Assembly: GCF_001667185.1 (NCBI RefSeq)
Contig: NZ_LZIC01000130.1
Coordinates: forward strand, 1-36,223
Length of the DNA: 36,223 nt
Source: Mycobacterium sp. 852002-50816_SCH5313054-b
GTDB lineage: Bacteria; Actinomycetota; Actinomycetes; Mycobacteriales; Mycobacteriaceae
Direction: 5' to 3'
Position numbers and translations under genes: made by a program. Below are positions 1 to 7,212 of the stretch, piece after piece (the first letter of the stretch is position 1; every line of letters begins with the position of its first letter). The notes under the pieces are model-generated. The model had not been told where the DNA came from. It searched no databases and was given only the letters and a program-made list of their open reading frames with translations.

Positions 1-119
1 CACCCCACCTCGACCGCGGACAACCCCGAACCAACACCTACCACCACCCCGAAAAACTCCTCCACCCCGACAACGACGACGGCGACGAGGACGGCGAAAG
101 CGAGCAGGCAGCCTCCTAG
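1..119 (+). CDS. 13E12-type HNH endonuclease family protein, C-terminal fragment
   Basis: The window opens inside a reading frame (frame 3) that stops with TAG at 117-119. The visible 38 residues include PHLDRGQPRTNTYHHPEKLL followed by an acidic tail rich in Asp and Glu. The HLD-G-PRxNxYHHPEKLL segment resembles the C-terminal end of mycobacterial 13E12 repeat proteins (DUF222 plus HNH nuclease domain), where it follows the HNH site. The catalytic part lies outside the window, so activity cannot be judged. The gene converges on the M24 gene that ends at 148. Members of this family are multicopy in mycobacterial genomes and can serve as phage or element insertion sites, but no attachment site or element boundary is visible here. 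The assignment rests on recognising the motif and is fairly confident despite the short length. Confidence 0.75.
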   Translation, partial: PHLDRGQPRTNTYHHPEKLLHPDNDDGDEDGESEQAAS

Positions 120-147
120 CGCGGCAGCGATGCGCCGTGCCCAGCGG

Positions 148-1257
148 TCAGCCGGGGTGGCCGGTCAGCACCTCGGCGCCGGCGTCGGTGATGTGCACGG
201 TGTCGCGGCGGACTACCGCCCCGATGCCCTCCTGCCACACGTGGCCGCTGATCGCCAACACCATCCCGGCTTCGAGCCGGTCGAGATCGCCCGCCGCCGA
301 AAGCGTTTGGCAAACGACGGGCGGGTCGAAACCGAGTCCCAACCCGTGCGCGACGGGCATGGGCGGCAGCGGCTCGCCGGCCGCCTCATATGCGGCGAGC
401 AGCCCGGTCGGGGGTGCACCGGGACGGCAGGCGGCGATCATCTTGTCGAACAGCGCATCCGAACGCCCGAAGAGTTCGCGCGTCGAGCCGTCGGCCGGAT
501 CGCCCGCCTGCCAAGTCCTGCCGACCTCGGCGACATACCCGTCGGCCAGCGCACCCGCCGCCAAGGCGACAAGATCACCCGGCTGTACCTCACCGCGACC
601 GCGTTGCCACGGGTGTTCCCGCGAAGTCACCCAGGCGACGTCCTGGGTGGCCGGCGTGCTCACCCCGCCGGCGGCCATCGCCTCGAGCGCGGCCCCGGCT
701 AGCGCCTGCTCGGATACGCCCGGGTGCAGCTCCGCCCGGGCGGCGGCGAGTCCCTTTTCCGCCACGCGGAGCGCCGGGCCCATCGCGGCGATCTCGTCAG
801 CTGTCTTGACGCGGCGCGCGGTCCGCATGGCCGGCTCGCCGTCGACGAGTTCGGCGCGGGGGAAGGCCTCGGGCAGCAGCGCCGCGAAAGTCGGCGTGAT
901 GGCATCGGTTCCGACCCGGCGCGCCGTCGCCGCGCCGTCGATGTGCTTGATCACCTCGATGAGCGTCATCGGGTTCCAGGCCAGCCCGTACAGGTGATCG
1001 CGACCGATCTCGTCGGGCACTCCCTCGTCGTCGGTGCTGTTGAGGTAGATCGCCCCGGTGGCGCGCACCACGACGCACATCGGACCGAAGGGTCTCGTCC
1101 CGGCTATCCACAGCTGCGGGGCGCCGGTGACGTAACGAATGTTGGCCTGCCGCCCCAACACCAGGATGTCGAGGTCGTGCGCCTCCATCTGCGCCAGCGC
1201 CCGCTCGCGACGCCCCGTCCGCAACGACAGCGGATCTGGCGAAACTTCAGTCGCCAT
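148..1257 (-). CDS. M24 (creatinase/Xaa-Pro peptidase fold) protein with degenerate metal site
   Basis: This is a 369-residue protein with a creatinase N-like first half (ILVLGRQANIRYVTGAP) and a C-terminal pita-bread M24 domain. Aligned by eye to the neighbouring M24 protein, the first two Asp ligands become Ala (VALAAG where the partner has LWTDIS) and Glu (AEVGRT where the partner has SDFGRT). The His is kept (VAHGLGLG). The two Glu ligands are replaced by Ser (LAISGHVW) and Arg (VVRRDTVHIT). Four of the five usual dimetal ligands are therefore missing. Within the family, creatinase itself works without metal and Spt16 is a non-enzymatic binder, so this copy may be metal-independent, catalytically dead or a partner subunit. 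The ATG start at 1257 overlaps the upstream M24 gene by 11 nt, which suggests translational coupling. It is the last gene of the minus-strand run. Substrate unknown. Confidence 0.85.
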   Translation of the reverse strand: MATEVSPDPLSLRTGRRERALAQMEAHDLDILVLGRQANIRYVTGAPQLWIAGTRPFGPMCVVVRATGAIYLNSTDDEGVPDEIGRDHLYGLAWNPMTLIEVIKHIDGAATARRVGTDAITPTFAALLPEAFPRAELVDGEPAMRTARRVKTADEIAAMGPALRVAEKGLAAARAELHPGVSEQALAGAALEAMAAGGVSTPATQDVAWVTSREHPWQRGRGEVQPGDLVALAAGALADGYVAEVGRTWQAGDPADGSTRELFGRSDALFDKMIAACRPGAPPTGLLAAYEAAGEPLPPMPVAHGLGLGFDPPVVCQTLSAAGDLDRLEAGMVLAISGHVWQEGIGAVVRRDTVHITDAGAEVLTGHPG

Positions 1258-2491
1258 AAGGGGAGTAGGGGTAGTCGGTGATCGGCGTGTAGCCGTCTTC
1301 GGTGATCACCACGATCTCCTCACTGCGGTAGCCGCCGGTTCCGTCCTCCCACACCACGGGTTCGAGCACGAGCGCCATGCCGGGTGGAAAGACGAAGTTG
1401 TCGTCGAATTCCTCGCCAAGATCCGTTCCGATCATCGGGGCTTCGGCGGGGTAGGTGCCGATGCCGTGTCCGAGATAAAAGTGCGGCAGCCAAGGCTTGC
1501 AACCTCCGTTGGCGGCGATCGCCGCCCGCGCCAGATCCCCCGACGTGACACCGGCTTTGGTCACGGCAAGCACTTCGTCGAGGATGGCTCGCCACCGGCG
1601 GAACTGGTCCTGTTGCCGCGGCGAGGGCTCGTCGCCGACCAGCCATGTCCGCCCGAAGTCCGAGCAGTATCCGGCGTAGCTGATGCTGATGTCGGTCCAC
1701 AGCACGTCGCCGGCGGCCAGCTCCCGAGCGGTGGGGAGCAGGGGCAACGCGAGATCACCGTGGGTCGTCCACACCCCGGCTTCCCGCGAGCTGGGCATCA
1801 CCTGCCAGATGGCCTCGAGCATGTTGGTGGTGGCACCGAGCTCGAAGGCCCGCCGAACCAGCTTGGCCGAGAGGTCGATCTGCCGAACGCCGGGTGCCAA
1901 TGCCTGCTGCACATCCGCCATGGCCTGCTCGGTGATGCGACAGGCGCGGCGAAGGCAGGAGATCTCGTCCCGCGTCTTGACCAATTGCGCCGCGCCGACC
2001 ACGATCGCCGCATCCGACGGCGGGCCGGAGGGAAACAGAGTCTCGCCCGCCCGCCGCATCGCGCCCGTGAGCTCGTCGACGGCCACGACCGCGCCCGGCG
2101 GGATCAGGTCGGCCAGCTCGCGCGCGAAATCCTCTGCACCCTGGTCGAATTCGAGATAGACCGGCCCGTGCAGATGATCGTCGGGAACCGGTGGATCGGA
2201 CGATTCGGGGAGCGCCCCGCCACGGAATGGCATGAAAAGGTGCGGGTGTTCGTCGTCGGCCAGCACGACGGCCACCGGGCGCTCCACGTGCGAGAGGCCC
2301 GCATCGAGCAGCGGCCAGCTGGTCCCCGTGGCATACCCGACGTAGCCGTTCATCAGCAGGATGAGCGCGTCGACGCCGTGGTCCGCCATCGCGGCTCGCA
2401 GGCGTGCGCCGGTCTCGGCGCGCATACGCACCCAGTTCGGCTCGTCGGGAATGTCGAAGACCGAGCCGCGGGCGGGCAGTGAGTTCGTCAT
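1247..2491 (-). CDS. M24 family metallohydrolase (creatinase/prolidase-like)
   Basis: This is a 414-residue protein with an N-terminal creatinase-like domain and a C-terminal M24 catalytic domain. All five canonical dimetal ligand positions can be read in order: Asp in LWTDISIS, Asp in SDFGRTW, His in YLGHGIGTYP, Glu in LVLEPVVW and Glu in YRSEEIVVIT. It should therefore be an active metal-dependent hydrolase, cytosolic because no signal peptide is seen. M24 members include Xaa-Pro peptidases, ectoine hydrolase (DoeA) and the DMSP lyase DddP, so a peptide substrate should not be assumed. The ATG at 2491 lies one nucleotide beyond the stop of the amidohydrolase gene, and the 3' end overlaps the second M24 gene by 11 nt, so all three are probably cotranslated. 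The family call is firm; the substrate is unknown. Confidence 0.9.
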   Translation of the reverse strand: MTNSLPARGSVFDIPDEPNWVRMRAETGARLRAAMADHGVDALILLMNGYVGYATGTSWPLLDAGLSHVERPVAVVLADDEHPHLFMPFRGGALPESSDPPVPDDHLHGPVYLEFDQGAEDFARELADLIPPGAVVAVDELTGAMRRAGETLFPSGPPSDAAIVVGAAQLVKTRDEISCLRRACRITEQAMADVQQALAPGVRQIDLSAKLVRRAFELGATTNMLEAIWQVMPSSREAGVWTTHGDLALPLLPTARELAAGDVLWTDISISYAGYCSDFGRTWLVGDEPSPRQQDQFRRWRAILDEVLAVTKAGVTSGDLARAAIAANGGCKPWLPHFYLGHGIGTYPAEAPMIGTDLGEEFDDNFVFPPGMALVLEPVVWEDGTGGYRSEEIVVITEDGYTPITDYPYSPYGD

Positions 2492-2492
2492 C

Positions 2493-3668
2493 CTAAACGC
2501 CCAGAAACGCCTTGACGTTGCCGCTGACCACGCGGACGGCGTCCTCGGGGCCGACGGCGTCGACCACCGCGGCCAGCGACAGCTCCGAGTAGCCGAAAGT
2601 GCTCTCGTTGTGCGGATAATCCGATGACCACATCACCTTGTCGATTCCGATCTCCTCGATTTGGCCGAGCCCCACCCCGTCGACCATGAACGACGCGCAC
2701 ATGTGCTGATCCCAGTAATAGCGGATGTCGTGCTCCGGGTGGCCTTTGAGCATGTGCCGGTAAGAAGCCAGCACGTGCTCGGCGTCCTGCAGAGTCGGTG
2801 GCACCCAGGCGATTCCGCCTTCGAACCAGCCGACGCGCAGCCCGGGATGCCGGTCGAGAATGCCACCGAAGATGTACTTGGAGAACATCTCCCGGAACGA
2901 GTCGATGTTGACCATCATGGCGACCGCCACACTGTTGACCTCGCTCGGGCATTTGGGCTGGCTTTCGCCGATGTGGTGGGTGACCGGCAGGCCGGCCCCC
3001 TCGATCTCGTCCCACACGGCGCTCATCGCCGCGCTCGAGAAGTCGATGACGTGGCCGTTGTCGTCGTTGCCGGGGTTCAGTGGCATCAAAAACGTCTTGA
3101 GCCCCAGCGACTTCAGCTCGGCCAGGGTTCGGCGGGTGCCGCGCGGGTCCCACCAGTTGATCAGGCCGACTCCATAGCAGTGGCCGTTCGAGCGCTCCTG
3201 CACAGCGGCGATGTGCTCGTTGTAGATGCGCAGAATGCGTTCGCGCAGGTCCTTATCGGGGTAGTGGAACAAGGCCAGCACCGCGTTGGGGAATACCAAT
3301 TCCTTGTCGACCCCGTCTGCGGCGAGTTCGTGGATGCGGGCGTCGATGTTGCTGGACACCGCGCCGGCCAGGTCGTCGTATTGCATGAGCACCGCACTGA
3401 AATCGCCAACCACCATGGATTGTCCCGGACGCCCGAGCAGGTAGGCGCCGTCCTCGTACCAGATCCGCGGCGCGTAGCCCTTCAGGTCGTCCGGAAAGCG
3501 CTCGTAGAAGATGTCGGCGGCCAGGGAGATGTGGTTATCGGCCGAGAACACCTCCGTGCCGGCGGGCAGACCCGTCGGCGATGCGGCGTCGTCCCTGGCG
3601 TGACCGCGGCGGTGCTTGGGCGCCCCAATCAAGCCCTCCGGGTACAGGGTGTGGGCTTGAGCTGACAT
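2493..3668 (-). CDS. Amidohydrolase family protein (ACMSD-like TIM barrel)
   Basis: The protein has 391 residues from the ATG at 3668, chosen because GAAGGGA precedes it at good spacing; the open frame extends further upstream but reads as low-quality sequence. Features of the amidohydrolase-2/ACMSD-like metal-dependent TIM-barrel group are visible. The N-terminal strand reads SADNHISL, where the usual HxH is DNH; His-His occurs in VTHHIGES; and a C-terminal Asp/His segment reads MWSSDYPHNESTFGYS, a typical metal and catalytic Asp context. Family members decarboxylate or hydrolyse catabolic intermediates. It starts 10 nt after the SDR stop and ends 1 nt before the first M24 gene, in the middle of the six-gene run. 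It probably acts on the product of the P450/SDR steps, which is inference. Substrate not identifiable. Confidence 0.88.
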   Translation of the reverse strand: MSAQAHTLYPEGLIGAPKHRRGHARDDAASPTGLPAGTEVFSADNHISLAADIFYERFPDDLKGYAPRIWYEDGAYLLGRPGQSMVVGDFSAVLMQYDDLAGAVSSNIDARIHELAADGVDKELVFPNAVLALFHYPDKDLRERILRIYNEHIAAVQERSNGHCYGVGLINWWDPRGTRRTLAELKSLGLKTFLMPLNPGNDDNGHVIDFSSAAMSAVWDEIEGAGLPVTHHIGESQPKCPSEVNSVAVAMMVNIDSFREMFSKYIFGGILDRHPGLRVGWFEGGIAWVPPTLQDAEHVLASYRHMLKGHPEHDIRYYWDQHMCASFMVDGVGLGQIEEIGIDKVMWSSDYPHNESTFGYSELSLAAVVDAVGPEDAVRVVSGNVKAFLGV

Positions 3669-3678
3669 CAGAGTCCCT

Positions 3679-4623
3679 TCATCGCGGGTAGCTGACCCCG
3701 GTGAGCTTCGAGGAAAGCTGCCACAGGCGCTCCATGTCGCCCTCACTGCGCGCCAAGCCGGGCACCGCGGCCAATGTGACTCCGCCCCCGGCGGTTTCGT
3801 AGAAGCCGCGTGGTCCGTAATACGCGCCGCCCCGCGCATCCGGTGCTGTCGCCGCATAGAGCGACGGCTTGATGCCCTCGTCGACGTCGAGCCACATGAA
3901 GGGCAGCAGTCTCCAGGTCAGCCGGGTCAGCCGCGCCTGCAGCGTCGGGTTGTCGCGGCCGTAGGAGGCGCCGCTGAGCAGGTTGGTCTTGCTCAATCCC
4001 GGGTGCGCGGCAGTGGACGTCACCCCCCAGCCGCCGAGGCGGCTGCGCCGATCCAATTCGATTGCGAACATGAGTTGCGCCAGCTTGGCCATTCCGTAGG
4101 AGCGCATGGGTTTGTAGCCATGTTGCGCGTTGGGATCGTTGAAGTCGAGACCGCGCTGCGTCGCGGCGATGCTGCTGACCGTGACCACTCGCGCACCCTC
4201 CGCCGCGCGCAGCAGCGGGAGGAGGTGCCCGGTCAGCGCGAAATGGCCCAGATGGTTTGTGCCGAACTGCAGTTCGAAGCCGTCCTGTGTTTCCTGGCGC
4301 TGCGGCGGTGTCATGACGCCGGCGTTGTTGATAAGGATGTCGACCGGGCGACCCTCCGCCGCCAGTTCCTCACCGAACGCCGCCACGCTCTTCAGGGACG
4401 ACAGGTCCAGATGCCGGATGGCCAGCTTGGCCGCCGGTGCCTGCCGTCGGATCTCGGCGATCGCGGTCTCGCCCTTCGTCCGGCAGCGGATCGCCAGGAC
4501 GACGTCGGCGCCCGCGGTCGCCAACCGTTTCGCCAGACCCAGGCCCAGACCACTATTGGCTCCGGTCACGACCGCGAAACTGCCGGACAGGTCCGGCAGT
4601 TCGAGGGTCAGGTCGGGCTTCAC
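3679..4623 (-). CDS. Short-chain dehydrogenase/reductase (retinol-dehydrogenase-like)
   Basis: This is a 314-residue SDR beginning at the GTG at 4623, which overlaps the P450 stop in a GTGA arrangement; a longer open frame upstream overlaps the P450 and is not needed. The nucleotide-binding motif TGANSGLGLG lies close to the N-terminus, followed by NNAGVM, a catalytic Ser in VTVSSIAA and YGMAK as the Tyr-x3-Lys pair. The pattern and length match the NADP-dependent retinol dehydrogenase/protochlorophyllide reductase-like SDRs common in mycobacteria. Presence between a P450 and an amidohydrolase suggests oxidation of an alcohol produced by the P450, which is inference. The next gene begins 10 nt downstream, so this is internal to an operon. 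Confidence 0.92.
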   Translation of the reverse strand: MKPDLTLELPDLSGSFAVVTGANSGLGLGLAKRLATAGADVVLAIRCRTKGETAIAEIRRQAPAAKLAIRHLDLSSLKSVAAFGEELAAEGRPVDILINNAGVMTPPQRQETQDGFELQFGTNHLGHFALTGHLLPLLRAAEGARVVTVSSIAATQRGLDFNDPNAQHGYKPMRSYGMAKLAQLMFAIELDRRSRLGGWGVTSTAAHPGLSKTNLLSGASYGRDNPTLQARLTRLTWRLLPFMWLDVDEGIKPSLYAATAPDARGGAYYGPRGFYETAGGGVTLAAVPGLARSEGDMERLWQLSSKLTGVSYPR

Positions 4624-5843
4624 CACGTCACGGGAAGCTCGTAGACGCCGTACGCCAACGAGTCGTGTTTGAACGGCAGGTCCTCGAGCCGGACCGCCAA
4701 CCGCAGCGTCGGGATGCGACGCAGCAGGGTGGGCAGCACGATCTGCAGCTCCATCCGAGCCAGTTGCTGACCCACACATTGGTGGCGGCCGTAGCCGAAG
4801 CCGACGTGCGCGCCATCCTCGCGGGTTAAGTCCAGCCGGTCCGGGTTAGGGAATCGGCGCGGATCCCAGTTCGCCGGCGCGACGTCGAGGATGATGCCCT
4901 CGCCGGCCCGGATGGTCTCCCCGCCGACCTCGATGTCCTCGACGGCGATGCGCCGCTGGCCGGTCTGGATGATGCTCAGGAACCGCATCAATTCCTCGAC
5001 CGCGATGGCGATCGCCTTCGGGTCGTCGGCCTCGCACAGCACTGCCCGCTGATCGGGGTGGTCGAGCAGCGCCGCCACGCTCAGGCTCAGCATGTTGGCG
5101 GTGGTTTCGTGCCCGGCGATCAGCACGCCGAGGGCCAGTTGGGTGGCCTCGCGCACGCTGAGCTCTTCGGCGTTGACGCGCTCCGCGAGGTCGGACACCA
5201 AATCCTCAGAGGGATCTACCATCTTGGCGCGGATCAGCTTGGCGATGTATTTCGCCAACGAGGCGGCGCCCTGCGCCGTGTCCTCCTCGGTCGCGTAGCG
5301 CCCGGTGCCCCGTTGAGCCTGCTCCTGGAAGAAATCCGCGTCCTCGTAGGGCACGCCCAGCATTTCGCTGATCACCAACGAGGGGACCGGCAGCGCGACG
5401 GTGCTCACGACGTCGCCGGGATTGGGGCCGGCCAACAGGGCATCGATGCGATCGTCGGCGATCTTCTGCACCGCCGGCCGCAGCCCTTCGACACGTTTGA
5501 AAGTGAATGGCTTGGACAGCATCCGGCGGAATCGGGTGTGCTCTTCGGCATCGGACGTGAACACCGACCGCGGCCGTTTGTCGACCGTTGCCAGCATCCC
5601 TTCATTCCAGTGCGGATAGCCCGGCAGGCGGTCGTCGACGCTGGTGCGCGAGTCGGTGAACAACGCTCGTATCGCGTCGTAGCCGTGGATCAGCCAGGGC
5701 GTGCTCCCGTCCCAGATCCGCACCCTGCTCAGCTGCCTGTCGGCATTGAGCTCCAACGCCTCCGGCGGCGGGGCGAAGGGGCAGCCCGGCGCCCGCGTCA
5801 TCGGAAAGTCGGGAATATCGGTGGCGGTCGAGGTCTCAGTCAT
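4620..5843 (-). CDS. Cytochrome P450
   Basis: This is a 407-residue soluble bacterial P450. The I-helix oxygen-activation motif reads AGHETT, the K-helix ExxR is in EELMRF, and the haem loop FGYGRHQCVGQQLA places the proximal cysteine at residue 356. There is no membrane anchor, so it should be a cytosolic class I enzyme needing ferredoxin and reductase. No ferredoxin gene is present in the cluster, so electron partners must come from elsewhere. The ATG at 5843 follows AGGAGG and overlaps the TetR stop (ATGA), implying joint expression with its probable regulator. The CYP family number cannot be assigned by eye. It likely performs the first hydroxylation in the pathway encoded by this run of genes. 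Confidence 0.95.
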   Translation of the reverse strand: MTETSTATDIPDFPMTRAPGCPFAPPPEALELNADRQLSRVRIWDGSTPWLIHGYDAIRALFTDSRTSVDDRLPGYPHWNEGMLATVDKRPRSVFTSDAEEHTRFRRMLSKPFTFKRVEGLRPAVQKIADDRIDALLAGPNPGDVVSTVALPVPSLVISEMLGVPYEDADFFQEQAQRGTGRYATEEDTAQGAASLAKYIAKLIRAKMVDPSEDLVSDLAERVNAEELSVREATQLALGVLIAGHETTANMLSLSVAALLDHPDQRAVLCEADDPKAIAIAVEELMRFLSIIQTGQRRIAVEDIEVGGETIRAGEGIILDVAPANWDPRRFPNPDRLDLTREDGAHVGFGYGRHQCVGQQLARMELQIVLPTLLRRIPTLRLAVRLEDLPFKHDSLAYGVYELPVTW

Positions 5844-6517
5844 CGTCCTCCTCGGTTCTCATTTGCCGCGCCCACATGGACCGGCGCGCGCCACAGTCCG
5901 ACGATCGCGTCGATCAGCCCCTCGCCTGCTACGGGCCAGCTCGACCGCGACCGCGGCCCGTGCTCGGCCAGGGCGCCCTCGTGCTCGGCGCAGGTATGCA
6001 TCAGGAGGTTGCGGACCATCGCGATTCGCTCGAAACGCACGCGCTTGGGCAACTCGGGCAGGCAGCGGGTGATCCCGTCGATCGTCTGCACCAACCGCGG
6101 CGACGTGAGCGCGTCCTTGGTGACGACGTGGCGATAGGTGGGGTCGGCCATCGCCTGGGCGGCAAACCGTGCATACCAGCTCGGCGTGCCCAGGGCGGCC
6201 AGGTGGTCAGTGAGGGGGCGCACCAAGGTGCACACCCAGTCCCGTAGCTCGGTCGAATCGCCCACGTCGGCAAGCATTTGCGCGCGCAGCTCCTCGATCG
6301 GCTCGCGATGCTTGCTTTCGATGGCCCGGAGCAGGTCGGTCCTCGTGCCGAAGTGGTAGCAGGCCGCGGCGTTGTTGCCCTGCCCGGCCGCCTCGCTGAT
6401 CTGCCGGTTGGACACCGCGTACATGCCACGCTCGGCGAACAGCACCTCGGCGGCCGACAAGATCGCCTCTCGGGTGCCCGTCGACCTCTCGGAGCGTGCC
6501 ATCCGCTCGGCGGTCAT
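5840..6517 (-). CDS. TetR-family transcriptional regulator heading the P450 operon
   Basis: A typical TetR N-terminal helix-turn-helix is seen: REAILSAAEVLFAERG, then VSNRQISEAAG and ACYHFGTRTDLLRAI. The rest is a variable ligand-binding domain. The start is uncertain. ATG 6517 (225 residues) is used here, but in-frame GTG 6532 and ATG 6502 are also possible; the longest frame opens at a TTG inside the upstream palindrome and is unlikely. The gene overlaps the P450 start by 4 nt, so the regulator is the promoter-proximal gene of its own target operon. An AT-rich palindrome at 6544-6565 lies just upstream and is the natural autoregulatory operator candidate. Ligand unknown; a substrate or product of the P450 is a reasonable guess. 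Confidence 0.9.
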   Translation of the reverse strand: MTAERMARSERSTGTREAILSAAEVLFAERGMYAVSNRQISEAAGQGNNAAACYHFGTRTDLLRAIESKHREPIEELRAQMLADVGDSTELRDWVCTLVRPLTDHLAALGTPSWYARFAAQAMADPTYRHVVTKDALTSPRLVQTIDGITRCLPELPKRVRFERIAMVRNLLMHTCAEHEGALAEHGPRSRSSWPVAGEGLIDAIVGLWRAPVHVGAANENRGGR

Positions 6518-6540
6518 CGCCTCAGTGAACACTGCGCACC

Positions 6541-6565
6541 AGATTAAATCAAACAATTTATTTAA
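6541..6565 (-). promoter_or_regulatory. Candidate TetR operator and -10 region of the P450 operon
   Basis: In a strongly GC-rich setting this short stretch is AT-rich and forms an imperfect 22-bp inverted repeat. Perfect outer arms TTAAAT (6544-6549) and ATTTAA (6560-6565) flank a partly symmetric centre; about 8 of 11 arm positions pair. On the minus strand TAATCT at 6546-6541 fits the mycobacterial TANNNT -10 pattern and overlaps the repeat, so a bound repressor would occlude it. It lies about 25-50 nt upstream of the TetR start. Confidence 0.5.
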
Positions 6566-6611
6566 CGCCCGGCGCGTGCGGGCAGCGGGTCAGATCGCCA
6601 TCCGCGTCGAG

Positions 6612-6660
6612 CCTGTAATCCTGCAGGCCCTTACTCGCACTTTGTCTGCAGATTTACAGG
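6612..6660. repeat. Long inverted repeat upstream of the Ddn-like gene
   Basis: Arm 6612-6626 reads CCTGTAATCCTGCAG and arm 6646-6660 reads CTGCAGATTTACAGG; 13 of 15 positions are complementary, with a 19-nt spacer. The repeat sits in the 206-nt region between the divergent TetR and Ddn-like genes, about 50 nt upstream of the predicted -10 of the latter. The centre-to-centre distance of the arms is about 34 nt, roughly three helical turns, so two dimers on one face are possible. No T-tract follows, which argues against an intrinsic terminator. Confidence 0.5.
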
Positions 6661-6711
6661 GTCGGCGACGGGGCCCTCCGTCGCCGCCGCGCCGAAAGCG
6701 CCGGCCCGGAA

Positions 6712-6717
6712 TAGAGT
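6712..6717 (+). promoter_or_regulatory. -10 element for a predicted leaderless transcript
   Basis: TAGAGT matches the mycobacterial TANNNT -10 and is followed by exactly 6 nt before the GTG at 6724. This geometry places the transcription start on the first base of the start codon, as in leaderless mycobacterial genes. No Shine-Dalgarno sequence is present, which agrees with leaderless initiation. Confidence 0.5.
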
Positions 6718-6723
6718 ACGGCT

Positions 6724-7200
6724 GTGAATCCGCTGCAGCGGGTGGCGCGCAACCCGACCGCCTACCGGTGGTTGGTGCTTCGGGGGCGACCGGCGGCCCA
6801 AGGCGCCGAAGCCGTGCTCCGCTTCGCAAGCAAGGGACGCCTCGGTGTCCTGGACCTGACCGGGGTGCCCAATGTGCAGGTCACCACCTCGGGGCGCAAA
6901 ACCGGTCTGGCCCGCACCGCCACCGTGCAATGTGTGCCCACCCACGACGGCCTGCTGGTCGTCGGCTCCAACTGGGGCTTGCCCCGCCATCCGTCATGGT
7001 CGGCGAATCTCAAAGCGACAGAACGGGTCACCGTTCGCAGGCGTGGCCACCGGTTCACCGCGAAGGTGCGCTTGCTCACCGGAGAAGAGCGCGTAAAGGC
7101 ATGGGCCACCGTGCTGACACACTGGCCCAATTATCAGATCGCCCAAGACCGCGCCGGCCGGCGCCCATTTCGGCTGTTCCTTCTCACGCCGAATTCGTAG
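6724..7200 (+). CDS. Nitroreductase/deazaflavin (F420)-dependent oxidoreductase family protein (Ddn-like)
   Basis: This is a 158-residue protein of the DUF385/FDOR-B split-barrel family, to which Ddn of M. tuberculosis belongs. The segment NVQVTTSGRKTGLARTATV is the family's characteristic 'T-GRKSG--R' phosphate/F420-contact region, and SNWGLPRHPSWSANL resembles the usual 'G--P-HP-W--NL' motif. These enzymes use reduced F420 to reduce quinones, nitroaromatics or other small molecules, at the membrane face or in the cytosol. The start is GTG 6724, supported by a leaderless-type -10. The gene diverges from the TetR/P450 operon and converges on the esterase that ends at 7213. Family call firm; substrate not known. 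Confidence 0.88.
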   Translation: MNPLQRVARNPTAYRWLVLRGRPAAQGAEAVLRFASKGRLGVLDLTGVPNVQVTTSGRKTGLARTATVQCVPTHDGLLVVGSNWGLPRHPSWSANLKATERVTVRRRGHRFTAKVRLLTGEERVKAWATVLTHWPNYQIAQDRAGRRPFRLFLLTPNS

Positions 7201-7212
7201 CCGCTCAGGCCA

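Noticed and set aside
3669..3857. N-terminal extension of the amidohydrolase frame
   Set aside because: The extra 63 codons overlap the SDR gene, are Arg/Ser/Pro-rich without similarity to the family, and a good ribosome site precedes ATG 3668.
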